The notes under the pieces are model-generated. The model had not been told where the DNA came from. It did not search any database and saw only the letters and a list, made by a program, of their open reading frames with translations. From assembly GCF_025345615.1 (NCBI RefSeq), contig NZ_JAODWD010000002.1, forward strand, positions 496,001 to 560,000: DNA of 64,000 bases, written 5' to 3'. Below, one piece after another: positions 24,002-33,540 of this stretch. Each line of letters begins with the position of its first letter. Position 1 is the first letter of the stretch. This DNA comes from Mycobacterium deserti (lineage in GTDB: Bacteria; Actinomycetota; Actinomycetes; Mycobacteriales; Mycobacteriaceae). Position numbers and translations under genes: made by a program.

Positions 24002-25173
24002 GCAGGCCGCCGTGGGTGGGAGAAGCCGGCGGCGACGACGGCCGCGAGCTCGAGAAGCGCCTGCCGGGTCTGCGGTTTCAGGCGCTCGAGGCTGATTTCG
24101 GCGCCCTCCTCCAGATGCGGGTCGAACGGCACCTCACGCACCGCCCGGCAGCGCCGGTTGAAGTGGTCGACGACTTTCTTCAGATCGACCTTGCCCGACC
24201 GTGGCCGCACGCCGTTGACGACGGCGATCGAGTTTCGCACCATGTCCTGATGCCCGTGCGCGTCGAGCCAGTCCAACGTCGCCGACGCACTGCGGGCACC
24301 GTCGACCGAACCGGAGCTGATCACGACCAGCACGTCCGCATTGTCGAGCACCGCCGCCATCGCCGAGTGCATCAGGCCGGTGCCGCAGTCGGTGAGCACC
24401 AGGCTGTAGAACCGCTCGAGCACTTCGAGTGTGCGGGTGTAGTCGTCGGAGCTGAACGCCTCCGACACCGCTGGGTCGCTTTCCGAGGCCAGCACCTCCA
24501 GCCGGCTAGGGCCCTGGGAGGTGTAGGCGCGGACGTCGCTGTATGCCTCGATGCCTTCGGCGTCGCGCAGCAGGTGACGCACGGTCGCGGCGGTCTCCAG
24601 CGGCACCTTCTGGCTCAGCGTGCCGCGGTCGGGGTTGGCGTCGACGGCAACCACGCGATCACCGCGGATCGAGGCCAGCGTCGCGCCGAGCGTCGCGGTG
24701 ATGGTCGTCTTGCCGACGCCGCCCTTGAGTGAGAGCACCGCGATCCGGTAGCAGCCCCGCAGCGGGCGTTGCACCTGCGCGGTGAGGGTTTCGCGGCGGA
24801 TCGCCTTCGGGCCCTCGCCGACGTTGAGCAGCTTGAACGAGGCCAGGTACAGCCAACGGCGCCAGCCTTCCGACGGCGGCCGTTTGCGCTGGCCCAACAG
24901 CGCGACGGTGGACAGATCCAGGTACGGCGCCGGGTCGTCGAATGCGACGTCGGCCGGCGGCGGCGTGCTCGGCAACGGCGTGCTCGGCAGCGGCATGCTC
25001 GGCAGCGGCGTGCTCGGCAGCGGCATGCTCGGCAGCGGCATGCCGTTGGGTGGCGTCGGCGCCGTCCAGTCCGGCGGCACGTCGGCGGCGGGATCGCTGA
25101 ACCTGTTCTGCCCTCGGAATCCGCTTGTGCCGCCGACGTTTTCGATTGCCGTGGGGGGCGGATTCTCTGACAC
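23998..25173 (-). CDS. MinD/ParA-like ATPase with proline-rich N-terminus (Rv0530-like)
   Basis: From GTG 25173 the product is 391 aa. Residues 1-100 are low-complexity, with repeats of the type (M/T)PLPS at about 45-71. The deviant Walker A VLSLKGGVGKTTITA is at about 146-160, then VVAVDANPDRGTLSQKV and VLTDCGTGLMHSAM. The layout resembles the ESX-associated EspI family and Rv0530. It probably positions or loads a membrane complex; the neighbours suggest cytochrome c assembly, but nothing proves it. The frame upstream of 25173 is shadow of ccsA. Confidence 0.85.
   Translation of the reverse strand: MSENPPPTAIENVGGTSGFRGQNRFSDPAADVPPDWTAPTPPNGMPLPSMPLPSTPLPSMPLPSTPLPSTPPPADVAFDDPAPYLDLSTVALLGQRKRPPSEGWRRWLYLASFKLLNVGEGPKAIRRETLTAQVQRPLRGCYRIAVLSLKGGVGKTTITATLGATLASIRGDRVVAVDANPDRGTLSQKVPLETAATVRHLLRDAEGIEAYSDVRAYTSQGPSRLEVLASESDPAVSEAFSSDDYTRTLEVLERFYSLVLTDCGTGLMHSAMAAVLDNADVLVVISSGSVDGARSASATLDWLDAHGHQDMVRNSIAVVNGVRPRSGKVDLKKVVDHFNRRCRAVREVPFDPHLEEGAEISLERLKPQTRQALLELAAVVAAGFSHPRRPA
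24961..25041 (-). repeat. Coding 15-bp tandem repeats giving a Pro-Leu-Pro-Ser run
   Basis: About five units of 15 bases (on the plus strand GGCAGCGGCATGCTC or GGCAGCGGCGTGCTC) encode PLPSM/PLPST pentapeptides in the MinD-like ATPase. Unit types alternate M and T. The unit keeps frame, so copy-number change would only alter linker length. Confidence 0.8.
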
Positions 25174-25229
25174 GCGCAAGTACTCCCGTGATCGCTGGCT
25201 CGGTCGGATTCTAGCGAAAGCGAACGGTG

Positions 25230-26240
25230 CTAACCCACTCCCGCGTACGAGTGCAACCCGACGGTCACCAGGTTGATGAAGAACAGATTGAAGACCATCG
25301 CGACGAACCCGGCGACGTTGATCCACGCGGCCTTCTTGTCGCGCCAGCCCGCGGTGGAGCGGGCATGCAGGTACGCCGCGTAGACCACCCACGCGATGAA
25401 CGACACGGTCTCCTTGGGGTCCCAGCCCCAGTAGCGGCCCCACGCCTCCTCGGCCCAGATCGCGCCGAAGATGACGCCGAACCCGAAAACGGGGAACGCG
25501 AAGATCGTCGTCCGGTAGGCGATGCGGTCGAGGGTCTGCGCGTCCGGCAGCCGCGCCACGATGCCCGCAGCGACGCCCTCGCGCTCGGGATCTTCTTTTC
25601 CTCCTCGCGTGCGGGCGTCACCCAGCTTCGACATCTTGACCAGGAACAGGATGCTGGCCACGCCGGCGATTAGGAACACTCCGGAGCCGAGGCTGACCAC
25701 CGAGACGTGGATGGGCAGCCAGTACGACTGCAGGGCGGGCATCACCGGCGCCGCGTTGGTGTACAGCCAGCGGCCCGAGACCGTCAGCAGGACCAGCACC
25801 GGAACCAGCACGAAGACCCACAGGGCGCGGTACTGCGGACGGCGCAGCACGACCGCGCCGGCGACCAGACCGCAGAAGCAGGTCAGGTTGATGAACTCGT
25901 ACATGTTGCCCCACGGCACCCGCGAGGTCGACAGGCCGCGCAGCACGATGCACACGAGCAGCAGACCGATGCCGACATAGGTGAGCGCGAGACCGGCACC
26001 GCCGATGCGTTCGTCGGCCGAACGCCTCGGCGCCTCAGCCACGACACCGGGCGCGGTGCTTTCCGCCCCCACCGCCGTCGCTGCGGCTCCGACCAGCTCG
26101 CGGTGCTCGACCTTGCGGCCGCGCGAGTAGGCCAGCTCGACGGCGAGCAGCAGCAGCGCCGCAACCAGGACCACGACCGATGAGGTGAAGGCCCAGTCGG
26201 AGTAGCGGGCCAGTCCGATGTCGATCTGATCGGTGTTCAT
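25230..26240 (-). CDS. ccsA: Cytochrome c biogenesis protein CcsA/ResC (haem handling)
   Basis: The 336-aa multi-pass protein carries the tryptophan-rich haem-binding WWD-type motif, EEAWGRYWGWDPKETVSFIAWVVYAAYLHAR, and conserved His residues (LPIHVSVVSLG, GLHSYAG) that ligate haem in system II synthetases. It works with ResB to export haem and attach it to CxxCH apocytochromes. ATG 26240 overlaps the resB stop (ATGA). It corresponds to the recalled Rv0529. A poorly conserved cytoplasmic loop lies at about 45-80. Confidence 0.93.
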   Translation of the reverse strand: MNTDQIDIGLARYSDWAFTSSVVVLVAALLLLAVELAYSRGRKVEHRELVGAAATAVGAESTAPGVVAEAPRRSADERIGGAGLALTYVGIGLLLVCIVLRGLSTSRVPWGNMYEFINLTCFCGLVAGAVVLRRPQYRALWVFVLVPVLVLLTVSGRWLYTNAAPVMPALQSYWLPIHVSVVSLGSGVFLIAGVASILFLVKMSKLGDARTRGGKEDPEREGVAAGIVARLPDAQTLDRIAYRTTIFAFPVFGFGVIFGAIWAEEAWGRYWGWDPKETVSFIAWVVYAAYLHARSTAGWRDKKAAWINVAGFVAMVFNLFFINLVTVGLHSYAGVG

Positions 26241-27874
26241 ACGACCTTCTCTTCTATGGGCGGGACCGACGCGGCTTCGGGCACGAGCCGCGCTGTCAAC
26301 CGCTCGAACTCGTCGCCCCACCCGGAGTTGTCGGTGCGGGCCAGCCCGCCCATCTCGACGTTCACGGTACCGGGAAGCGCGGGGGTGATCCGAACCCAGA
26401 CCCGCCGCCGTCGTACGACCAACGACACCAGCAGGCCGGCCATCATGGTCATCGCGAACACCAGCACCCATATCTGCGCGGGATCGTGTGAGACCTGCAC
26501 GTTGATGAACGGCACCGCGCCGTCGAACCGCACCACGGTGCCGTCGTCGAGCCGCGTCGAGTCGCCTGCATTGAGATTGACGCGGGCCTTCTTCGCGAGC
26601 CGGCCCTGGTCAATGAGACGCGGGTCGAGGGTGAACAGCGACTGCGGCCGTCCGGTGTCCAGGCCGGTGTCACCTTTGTAGATGTCGACGGCGACCGCGG
26701 GGTCGTTGAGTGCCGGGAAGCTCGACGACAGCAGGGTGCCGTGCAGCTGCTCGGTCGGCGCGAACAGGCCCTGGATCGCCAGCTGGTTCTTGCGACGCTC
26801 CCCTGCGTCGGGATACGTCCCGCCCGGCGGGTCGAAGCGCATCACTCCCGACGACAGGAACGTGAGCTGGTCGTCGGGGCGCCACTGCAGCGTCTGGGTC
26901 CGGGTTTGCCCGTCGGGGAACGTCACCGTGAAGGTCGGCGCATAGCCGTGGCCCTGCAGGTAGATCCGGTCACCGCCGACCCGCAGCGGGTGGTTCACCT
27001 CGAGCCGGTACGGCCGCCAGGTGCCGGTGGACAAGTCTTCGCCGGCCTGGAAGTCGATGTCGGCGGCGAAGGATGTTGCCTGCCCGTTCGGCAGGTAATC
27101 GGCCTGGAAGTCGTTGACGCGCAGACAGATCGGGTGCAAAGAGGTGCCGTCGACGGTATTGCCCGCCCGGAATGAGTCGAACGCTGCGGGTGAGGCAGAA
27201 CAGAAGCCGGGGCCGCCGTCGGCGATGACGATGACGTTGCCCTCATAGCCGAAGAGCTTGCCCGCGGCGATGGCCACCAGCAGGCCGAGCAGCGAGAAGT
27301 GGAAGACGATGTTGCCGAACTCACGCAAATAGCCCTTCTCGGCGGAGATCTCGGTTGCGCCGTCGGTGCCCGTGCGCGTGACGGTTCGCCATCCGCGCAG
27401 TCGCTTCCTGACGGTGGCGGCCACCTCGTCCGGGGTGCCGGGGCGTTCGAGGGCGTGGTGTTTGGGCAGTCTGCTCAAGTTCCGCGGCGCGGGCACCGGG
27501 GTGGCCCGCAGGCTGCGGGCATGCTCGATCAGTCGCGGTGTCAGGCAGCCCACCAGCGAGATGAACAGCAGCACATAGATCGCGGTGAACCAGAAGCTGG
27601 AGAACACATCGAAGGCCTGCGCCCGGTCCAGCCATGGCCCGATCGTCGGGTGCTCGGCGATGTACTGCGCGACCTTGGCCTCGTTGAGGCTGCGCTGCGG
27701 CAGCAGCGCGCCCGGTATCGCCGCCAGCGCCAGAAGGAACAGCAGCACGAGCGCGGTGCCCATCGACGTGAGGGTCCGCCAGGTGTTCCGTATCAGCGCA
27801 AGCAGACGCAAAAGTGACCTATTCCCGCCATTTTTGGGCAGTTTTGCGTCTGCTCGCGCTTCGGTGGTGCTCAT
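26237..27874 (-). CDS. resB: Cytochrome c biogenesis protein ResB
   Basis: The 545-aa protein has membrane helices near 38-60, 95-115 and 190-210, a large extracytoplasmic domain (about 215-470) and a last helix (IWVLVFAMTMMAGLLVSLVVR). The N-terminal SMGTALVLLFLLALAAIPGALLPQ is typical of ResB/Ccs1. It forms the system II haem lyase with CcsA. Start ATG 27874 overlaps the ccdA stop, so the ORF upstream is shadow. It corresponds to recalled Rv0528. Confidence 0.93.
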   Translation of the reverse strand: MSTTEARADAKLPKNGGNRSLLRLLALIRNTWRTLTSMGTALVLLFLLALAAIPGALLPQRSLNEAKVAQYIAEHPTIGPWLDRAQAFDVFSSFWFTAIYVLLFISLVGCLTPRLIEHARSLRATPVPAPRNLSRLPKHHALERPGTPDEVAATVRKRLRGWRTVTRTGTDGATEISAEKGYLREFGNIVFHFSLLGLLVAIAAGKLFGYEGNVIVIADGGPGFCSASPAAFDSFRAGNTVDGTSLHPICLRVNDFQADYLPNGQATSFAADIDFQAGEDLSTGTWRPYRLEVNHPLRVGGDRIYLQGHGYAPTFTVTFPDGQTRTQTLQWRPDDQLTFLSSGVMRFDPPGGTYPDAGERRKNQLAIQGLFAPTEQLHGTLLSSSFPALNDPAVAVDIYKGDTGLDTGRPQSLFTLDPRLIDQGRLAKKARVNLNAGDSTRLDDGTVVRFDGAVPFINVQVSHDPAQIWVLVFAMTMMAGLLVSLVVRRRRVWVRITPALPGTVNVEMGGLARTDNSGWGDEFERLTARLVPEAASVPPIEEKVV

Positions 27875-28641
27875 ATCGGCAAGGTCACATCGCTGACGAA
27901 CGCGTCGCGGACCCACGACACGAAGTCGTTCCACACGCCGGTGACCAACGCGGCGCCGACGAGGATCAACAGAATGCCGCCGAAGACCTGGATGGTGCGG
28001 GTGTGCCGCCGAAGCCAGCCGAGGCCCTGCACGGCGCGCGCCGATCCGAACGCCAACAGCACGAACGGGATTCCCAGGCCCAGGCAGTAGGCGATGACGA
28101 GCGCGACGCCGCGTGCCACGTTCGCACCGTCGGTGGCCGAGGCCACGGTGATCACTCCCGTCAACGTCGGCCCGAGGCACGGCGTCCAGCCCAGCGCGAA
28201 GACCGCACCCAGCAGTGGCGCACCGCCGAGCGTCGACAGCTGCCGCGGGGTGAACCGGGCCTCGCGCTGCAGCGCCGGGATGAAGCCGACGAACACCAGG
28301 CCCATCACGATGGTGACCACACCACCGATGCGCTGCAGCAGAAGCTGGTTGGTGATCAGAGTGGTCGTCATGCCCAGTACCGCGACGGTGCCCAGCACGA
28401 ACACGGCGGTGAACCCGGCGACGAACAGCGCCGCTGCGCCGGCGACCCGCAGGCGTGCCGTGCGCACCGCGACCGCCGACGGCTGCTCCTCAACCCCCAC
28501 CACCGCGGCGAGGTACGACAGGTAGCCCGGCACCAGCGGGACCACGCAGGGTGAGGCGAACGACACCAGACCGGCCAACACGCACACGCCCAGCGCCGCG
28601 AGTACCGGTCCGGCGGCGGCGATTTCGGCGAAGCCGGTCAT
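27871..28641 (-). CDS. ccdA: Thiol-disulfide transmembrane protein CcdA
   Basis: The 256-aa protein has six membrane helices and the two conserved Cys motifs of CcdA: FASPCVVPLVPGYLSYL and GWTPCLGPTLTGVI. It passes electrons from cytoplasmic thioredoxin to the outer thioredoxin-like protein, keeping apocytochrome Cys reduced. It sits between the thioredoxin-like lipoprotein gene and resB with ATGA overlaps on both sides, so the four genes make one functional operon. It corresponds to recalled Rv0527. Confidence 0.93.
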   Translation of the reverse strand: MTGFAEIAAAGPVLAALGVCVLAGLVSFASPCVVPLVPGYLSYLAAVVGVEEQPSAVAVRTARLRVAGAAALFVAGFTAVFVLGTVAVLGMTTTLITNQLLLQRIGGVVTIVMGLVFVGFIPALQREARFTPRQLSTLGGAPLLGAVFALGWTPCLGPTLTGVITVASATDGANVARGVALVIAYCLGLGIPFVLLAFGSARAVQGLGWLRRHTRTIQVFGGILLILVGAALVTGVWNDFVSWVRDAFVSDVTLPI

Positions 28642-29240
28642 GTGGCCGCCTCGTCGGGCTCGGCGGCGAGCCGCTCAACGACCGGCTGCAGGTCTTCGGC
28701 GAGCAGTTCGCGCAGGAACACCGCGGCGACCCGGTGCTCGCGGTCGAGCACGACCGTGGACGGGATGACGGTGGTCGGGTATCGGCCGCCGAACGCGATC
28801 ATCGTGCGCATCGGCGGGTCGTAGATCGAGGGGAAGGTGATCTTGCGGTCGACGATGAAATCCTGTGCGGCGTCCCGGTTGTTGTCGCGGACGTCGATGC
28901 CGAGGAAGGCCACGCCCTCGGCGCGGGTGGCGTCGTACACCTGCTGCAGTTCGGTGATCTCGGTGCGGCACGGTCCGCACCACTGTCCCCACACGTTGAG
29001 GACGACGACCTTGCCGGCGAAGTCGTCGAGCGAGATGGTCTTGGCGGGGTCCATCAGGTCGGGACCCGCCAGCGCCCCGGGCTTGCCTCGACTCTGCGGC
29101 GGATCGTAGAAGATGTCGGTCTTTCCGCCGGGAGCGACGAATTCGAAAGTGCCGCCCTGGGCGACGGCGTCGTCACCGGTGGAGCATCCAGCGAGCCCGA
29201 CCAGCGCCGCGCTCGCTACGATGACCGCCAGTCGCTTCAC
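28638..29240 (-). CDS. TlpA/ResA-like thioredoxin lipoprotein
   Basis: From GTG 29240 the product is 200 aa, with a lipobox LAGC (Cys19) and a thioredoxin-fold domain carrying the redox pair Cys88/Cys91 in NVWGQWCGPC. It would be anchored outside the membrane and reduce the haem-binding cysteines of cytochrome c before haem attachment, supplied with electrons by CcdA encoded next. The GTG overlaps the stop of the phosphatase-like gene. It corresponds to recalled Rv0526. The upstream frame to 30020 is shadow. Confidence 0.9.
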   Translation of the reverse strand: MKRLAVIVASAALVGLAGCSTGDDAVAQGGTFEFVAPGGKTDIFYDPPQSRGKPGALAGPDLMDPAKTISLDDFAGKVVVLNVWGQWCGPCRTEITELQQVYDATRAEGVAFLGIDVRDNNRDAAQDFIVDRKITFPSIYDPPMRTMIAFGGRYPTTVIPSTVVLDREHRVAAVFLRELLAEDLQPVVERLAAEPDEAAT

Positions 29241-29842
29241 GACCCGGCCGGCTCGCTGTACTGCCAGTCGACCAGACGGTCGCCGTCGAAGGTGAACGAA
29301 TTGAGCGACGCCAGTGCGCATTTGCGTTTGCGCGGATCGTGGGCAAAGCGCTTGCCGGTCATCGCCCTGCGCAGGGTCTCGACCGGCAGTTGGTGGCTGA
29401 CGCACACCGCTTCGTGCCCCTCGGCCTTGACCCGCGCCCTTTCGACGGCCGACCGCATCCTGGCGGCGATGTCGACGTACGGCTCGCCCCAGGACGGCTT
29501 CATCGGGTTCCACAGGTATTTCCAGTTGCGTGGGTCGCGCAGCGCACCGTCGCCCGGTGAGACGCGCTGGCCCTCGAAGATGTTCAGCGACTCGATCAGG
29601 TCGTCGTCGGTCTCGATCGGCAGGCCCAGCCGCTCGGCGATCGGCGTCGCGGTCTCCTGCGCGCGCAGCAGCGGCGACGCGACCACCAGGACGATGTCGC
29701 GGCCGGCCAGCGCGTCGGCCACCTTCTCGGCTTGCGCCCTGCCGCGGTCGGAGAGGTGATAGCCGTCGAGCCGTCCGTAGAGGATGCCCTCCGGGTTGTA
29801 CACCTCGCCGTGGCGCATCACATGAACCGTCGTCGTGCTCAT
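29237..29842 (-). CDS. Histidine phosphatase superfamily protein (phosphoglycerate mutase-like)
   Basis: The 201-aa protein starts [38 protein letters not shown], with the catalytic RHG (His11), and the second His in [13 protein letters not shown]. It is a phosphatase or mutase of unknown substrate; it is too short and divergent for a classic glycolytic mutase. ATG 29842 overlaps the hemL stop. It corresponds to recalled Rv0525, always beside hemL and the ccs block. Confidence 0.85.
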   Translation of the reverse strand: MSTTTVHVMRHGEVYNPEGILYGRLDGYHLSDRGRAQAEKVADALAGRDIVLVVASPLLRAQETATPIAERLGLPIETDDDLIESLNIFEGQRVSPGDGALRDPRNWKYLWNPMKPSWGEPYVDIAARMRSAVERARVKAEGHEAVCVSHQLPVETLRRAMTGKRFAHDPRKRKCALASLNSFTFDGDRLVDWQYSEPAGS

Positions 29843-31155
29843 GCCGGCTTCTTTGCTTCCGCAGCCGCGCGGGCCGCACCGGGAAGCGCGGCCGCGATCC
29901 GGTCGAAGGCCTCGTCGTCGAGAACCGCCGAGACGAACCAGGCTTCGAACGCGCTGGGCGGCGGGTAGACGCCGGCGTCGAGCAGCGCATGGAAGAACGG
30001 CGGGAACCGCCACGTCTCACTGGCCTTCGCCGAGGCGAAGTCGACGATCGGCTGGTCGGCGAAGAACACGCTCAACATGTTCGCGGCACGCGCGATCTGG
30101 TGCGTGACACCAGCTTCGCTCAAGGCTTGGCCGAGCAGGTTCGCGAGTCGGTCGGCATTGGCGTTCAGGCTCGCGTACACCGCGTCGTCGGCCGTCCGCA
30201 GCGTCGCCAGCCCGGCGGCCATCGCGACCGGGTTCCCCGACAGCGTGCCCGCCTGATACACCGGGCCCAGCGGAGCCAGACGCTCCATCACCTCGCGGCG
30301 ACCGCCGAACGCCGCGGCGGGCAGGCCGCCGCTCATCACCTTGCCGAAGGTGAACACGTCGGCGTCAACGGGATCGACGCCGTACCACCCCGACCGGCTG
30401 ACCCGGAATCCGGTCATCACCTCGTCGAGGATCAGCAGCGCTCCGTGCTCGGCCGTGATGCGCCGAAGCGCCGCGTTGTAGCCGGGCAGCGGTGCGACCG
30501 CGCCCATGTTGCCCGCGGCGGCTTCGCTGATGACGCAGGCGATCTCGGAACCGAAGCGGGCGAACGTCTCCTCGACCGCAGCGACGTTGTTGTACGGCAG
30601 CACGATGGTGTCGGCCGCCGCGGCACCGGTGACGCCGGGTGAGGAGGGCAGCCCCAGCGTGGCGACACCCGAGCCCGCGTCGGCCAACAACGCGTCGCTG
30701 TGGCCGTGGTAGCAGCCGGAGAACTTGACGATCTTGGCGCGCCCGGTGAACCCGCGGGCCAACCGGATCGCGCTCATTGTCGCCTCGGTGCCGGAATTGA
30801 CCAGGCGCACCCGCTCGACCGGCGCGACGCGACCGATGATCTCGCGGGCCAGCTCGGTCTCCGAGGGGGTGGGGGCGCCGAAGGACAGCCCGTCGGCGGC
30901 CACCTTCTGGACGGCCTCGACCACGGCCGGGTGCGCGTGGCCAAGGATCATCGGACCCCATGAACACACCAGGTCGACGTAGCGGTTGCCGTCGGCGTCG
31001 GTGAGCCAGTAGCCGCGCGCGGAAGTGATGAACCGCGGGGTGCCGCCCACAGCGCTGAAGGCCCGCACCGGCGAGTTGACACCGCCGGGGATGACCGCCG
31101 ACGCGTCGGCGAACAACCGCGCCGACACCTCGGTGGTGATGTGGTCAGCACGCAT
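29839..31155 (-). CDS. hemL: Glutamate-1-semialdehyde 2,1-aminomutase (haem synthesis)
   Basis: The 438-aa PLP enzyme starts [33 protein letters not shown]. The PLP Lys is Lys272 in [18 protein letters not shown], and [11 protein letters not shown] supplies the cofactor Asp. It converts glutamate semialdehyde to 5-aminolevulinate, the second step of the C5 haem pathway after HemA encoded 9 kb away. The upstream extension of the frame is shadow. It corresponds to Rv0524. It heads the operon running through the ccs genes, linking haem supply to cytochrome c assembly. Confidence 0.95.
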   Translation of the reverse strand: MRADHITTEVSARLFADASAVIPGGVNSPVRAFSAVGGTPRFITSARGYWLTDADGNRYVDLVCSWGPMILGHAHPAVVEAVQKVAADGLSFGAPTPSETELAREIIGRVAPVERVRLVNSGTEATMSAIRLARGFTGRAKIVKFSGCYHGHSDALLADAGSGVATLGLPSSPGVTGAAAADTIVLPYNNVAAVEETFARFGSEIACVISEAAAGNMGAVAPLPGYNAALRRITAEHGALLILDEVMTGFRVSRSGWYGVDPVDADVFTFGKVMSGGLPAAAFGGRREVMERLAPLGPVYQAGTLSGNPVAMAAGLATLRTADDAVYASLNANADRLANLLGQALSEAGVTHQIARAANMLSVFFADQPIVDFASAKASETWRFPPFFHALLDAGVYPPPSAFEAWFVSAVLDDEAFDRIAAALPGAARAAAEAKKPA

Positions 31156-31249
31156 GGCCACCAGTGTCCCAGCCGGGGCCAGTGCGTCAACTACAGGGTG
31201 TAGTGGTCGCCCCCTCGGCCGCCGGTCCGGCCATGCGGTGGATGGTCGG

Positions 31250-31531
31250 TTACCGGACGCAGCCCACGGGGAGGGGAATGCCGGTGAACAGGTCGGAGCC
31301 GCTGCACCGCGGAGGCGCCGGTGCTGCCGCTGCCGGTGCCGCGGGCGGTGGAGGTGCCGGAATCGCAGCCGGTGCCGGCGGCGGTAAGACGGGTTCGACG
31401 ACACCCGGAGGTCCACCGGCGACGGTCGACGGCGCGGTGGCCGACCAGACGCCGGCGACGAGCGGACTCAAGCCGAGCGCCAACATCGCCCCCGCGAGCA
31501 CGGTCCTGTGTGCAGTCCTCGAAAAAACCAT
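31250..31531 (-). CDS. Small secreted Ala/Pro-rich protein (93 aa)
   Basis: From ATG 31531 the protein has a signal peptide ([26 protein letters not shown]), a long Ala/Pro-rich middle, and a short C-terminal block [19 protein letters not shown] with two Cys that could form a disulfide. No domain is recognised. The upstream codons to 31561 are less likely as a start. It lies 94 bases upstream of hemL on the same strand. It probably sits in the cell wall or outside. Confidence 0.6.
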   Translation of the reverse strand: MVFSRTAHRTVLAGAMLALGLSPLVAGVWSATAPSTVAGGPPGVVEPVLPPPAPAAIPAPPPPAAPAAAAPAPPRCSGSDLFTGIPLPVGCVR

Positions 31532-31674
31532 GCGGCGAATTTTAGTGGTCGCGGCGCACATGGTTGCGGTATTCGATCATCTGGGGTAGTGGCCTGCCCG
31601 CCGGAGTGCATCGATGTGGGTATCCGCACCGGTTGCGTTTGGCCGAGGCCAAGTTCGTCAGTGCCGTCAACGCG

Positions 31675-33036
31675 TCATCGAGGGGACCGCGGCCGAACGT
31701 GGGCGGGGATCGGACCCTTGGCGACCGTCGTGAACGGCACCTCACATTCGAATTCGGCGTCGACCGACCGGATGTCCATCGCCCGCACGATCGTCGCGAG
31801 CGCCAGGGTGGTTTCCAGCCGGGCGAAGTGTTCCCCGATGCATGGTCGCCCACCGCCGAGGAAGGGCAGGAAGTTCCACCGTCCGCGCGTCTTCGTGTTC
31901 TCTGGGCTGAACCGGTCGGGGTCGAAGACCATGGGGTCGGGCCACAGCGTCGGATCATGGTGCAGCCCGTACAGCCCCACCGCCACCAGGGTGCCCGCCT
32001 CGACGCGGTAACCGTCGACCATGATGTCGCGCGTCGCCAGCCGGGCCACGCCTGCCGCCGGCGGGCACAGTCGCAACGCCTCGTGCAGCACCTGCACGGT
32101 GTATCCGAGGCTCGGCACATCGTCGGGCGTCAGTTCCCGATCCCCCAGTGCGGCGGCCTCCGCGGCGACCCGCTCCTGGATCTCGGGGTGATGCCCGAGC
32201 ACCCACAACGAATACGTGAGCGCGGTCGCGGTGGTGTCGTGCCCGGCGAGCATGAAGATCAACAGGTCGTTGGAGATGTCGGCGTCGGAGATCGGCTGTC
32301 CTGTCTCGGGATCTCTGGCCGCCATCAGCGCCCGCACCAGCGGCGCGTCGCGGTCCGGGTCAGCGCGGCAGGCGTGCACCAGATCGTCGGTGACCTCTTT
32401 CATCGCTGCTACCGCGTCGCGCGCCTTGCGGCGCGCGGCCGTCGGCAGCCATCGCGGTGCACGCACCGGGCGCAGCGCCCGGTCGGCGGTATAGGACGAG
32501 GCGACATGCATGCATCCGGCGATGATGTCGGCCCGCTCGTTGAGGTCGATGCCGAGCACCGAGCGTCCCAGCGACTGCATCGCCACCCTGCGGCACTCGA
32601 GGTCAAGGTCGACGTCGCCGCCGTCGGGCCAGCGATCGACGAACATCTGCGCGGCACGCGACATGTGGCCGCCGAAGTTGCGGACGTTGTGTTTGGTGAA
32701 GACAGGCTGCAGTGCCCGTTTGCGCGGGCGCCACTGCTCATTGGGCAGGACGAAGAGGCTGTCGCCGGCCATGTCTCGGACTTCGTCGTGGTAGACGCAG
32801 CGCTCTGAGGACGCGTCCGAGCGGCCCAGGACGTCGCGCATCCCGTTGGGAGACATCACCGCCACGATGGGCGGGAACAGTTTCTTCGGCCCGAACTGGA
32901 TCCGGGTGATTGGACCGCCGGCGTCGCGGATAACTTCCTGTCCGGTGTCGAGCCTGCGCACCAGCTTCACCAGCTGCCAGATCGGCAGCGGGTTCTTCGG
33001 CACCAGGGGAAGCGCGCGCACATCCGACGTCGTCAT
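31675..33036 (-). CDS. Cytochrome P450
   Basis: The 453-aa protein has all P450 marks: the I-helix AGHDTTATA, the K-helix ExxR in LHEALRLCPPA, and the haem loop FLGGGRPCIGEHFA with the axial Cys399. It looks like a CYP that oxidises a hydrophobic substrate; the family cannot be set by eye. Its ATG follows the PNPOx-like gene stop by one base, so both share an mRNA. A 113-base gap separates it from the secreted protein gene downstream, with no feature that I recognise. Confidence 0.93.
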   Translation of the reverse strand: MTTSDVRALPLVPKNPLPIWQLVKLVRRLDTGQEVIRDAGGPITRIQFGPKKLFPPIVAVMSPNGMRDVLGRSDASSERCVYHDEVRDMAGDSLFVLPNEQWRPRKRALQPVFTKHNVRNFGGHMSRAAQMFVDRWPDGGDVDLDLECRRVAMQSLGRSVLGIDLNERADIIAGCMHVASSYTADRALRPVRAPRWLPTAARRKARDAVAAMKEVTDDLVHACRADPDRDAPLVRALMAARDPETGQPISDADISNDLLIFMLAGHDTTATALTYSLWVLGHHPEIQERVAAEAAALGDRELTPDDVPSLGYTVQVLHEALRLCPPAAGVARLATRDIMVDGYRVEAGTLVAVGLYGLHHDPTLWPDPMVFDPDRFSPENTKTRGRWNFLPFLGGGRPCIGEHFARLETTLALATIVRAMDIRSVDAEFECEVPFTTVAKGPIPAHVRPRSPR

Positions 33037-33037
33037 C

Positions 33038-33523
33038 TCAGCTTGACGTCCAAACGAGGGGTGCGCCTTCGCCTTTCGTCATGACCGCGCCGGGCATCAC
33101 GCGAAGGCGGTAGGGGCTCAGACGCAGCGCGGCGAACTCGTCTGACGTGGGCCCGCCGCTCCACATCGGGATGATCTTGGGGTCGTAGCCGACCGGCTCG
33201 GGTCCCTTGGCGAACTTGTTCCACACCGCGGTGCAGGTCTCGTCGTCGGTGTACCACTCCACCAGGCACTCGGCGCTGCACGTGTCGTGAGTCGAAGTCC
33301 AGTAGCTCACCGACATCTCCGGATGCACGGCCAGGTGCGCCCGCTTCACCGGGCTGGGGACCGTCGCGATCCACCCGAACAAGTCGGTGCCGTCCCACTC
33401 CCAGATGGGGTGCAGGATGCGGCTGCGGGGACGACCGTTGGCGTCGACGGTCGCCGCCGAAGCCCACACGATCGAATGGGCCATACCGACGAAGGCGGGC
33501 GCGATCTGGTCGAGAGACGTCAC
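33038..33523 (-). CDS. Pyridoxamine 5'-phosphate oxidase-like flavin protein
   Basis: The 161-aa protein has a split-barrel pattern: MAHSIVWASAATVDANGRPRSRILHPIWEWDGTDLFGWIATVPSPVKRAHLAVHPEMSVSYW. This is the arrangement of PNPOx-like/FMN- or F420-binding proteins. Whether it is an enzyme or a redox carrier is open. The start is GTG 33523. It directly precedes the P450 gene (1-base gap), so a joint oxidation reaction is possible. Confidence 0.7.
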   Translation of the reverse strand: MTSLDQIAPAFVGMAHSIVWASAATVDANGRPRSRILHPIWEWDGTDLFGWIATVPSPVKRAHLAVHPEMSVSYWTSTHDTCSAECLVEWYTDDETCTAVWNKFAKGPEPVGYDPKIIPMWSGGPTSDEFAALRLSPYRLRVMPGAVMTKGEGAPLVWTSS

Positions 33524-33540
33524 GCCGAAACTTTACGGGC

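Noticed and set aside
28619-28632. GCGATTTCGGCG resembling the arm of the 55-bp repeat
   Set aside because: The match is 12 bases only, has no second arm and encodes conserved CcdA N-terminal residues; taken as chance.
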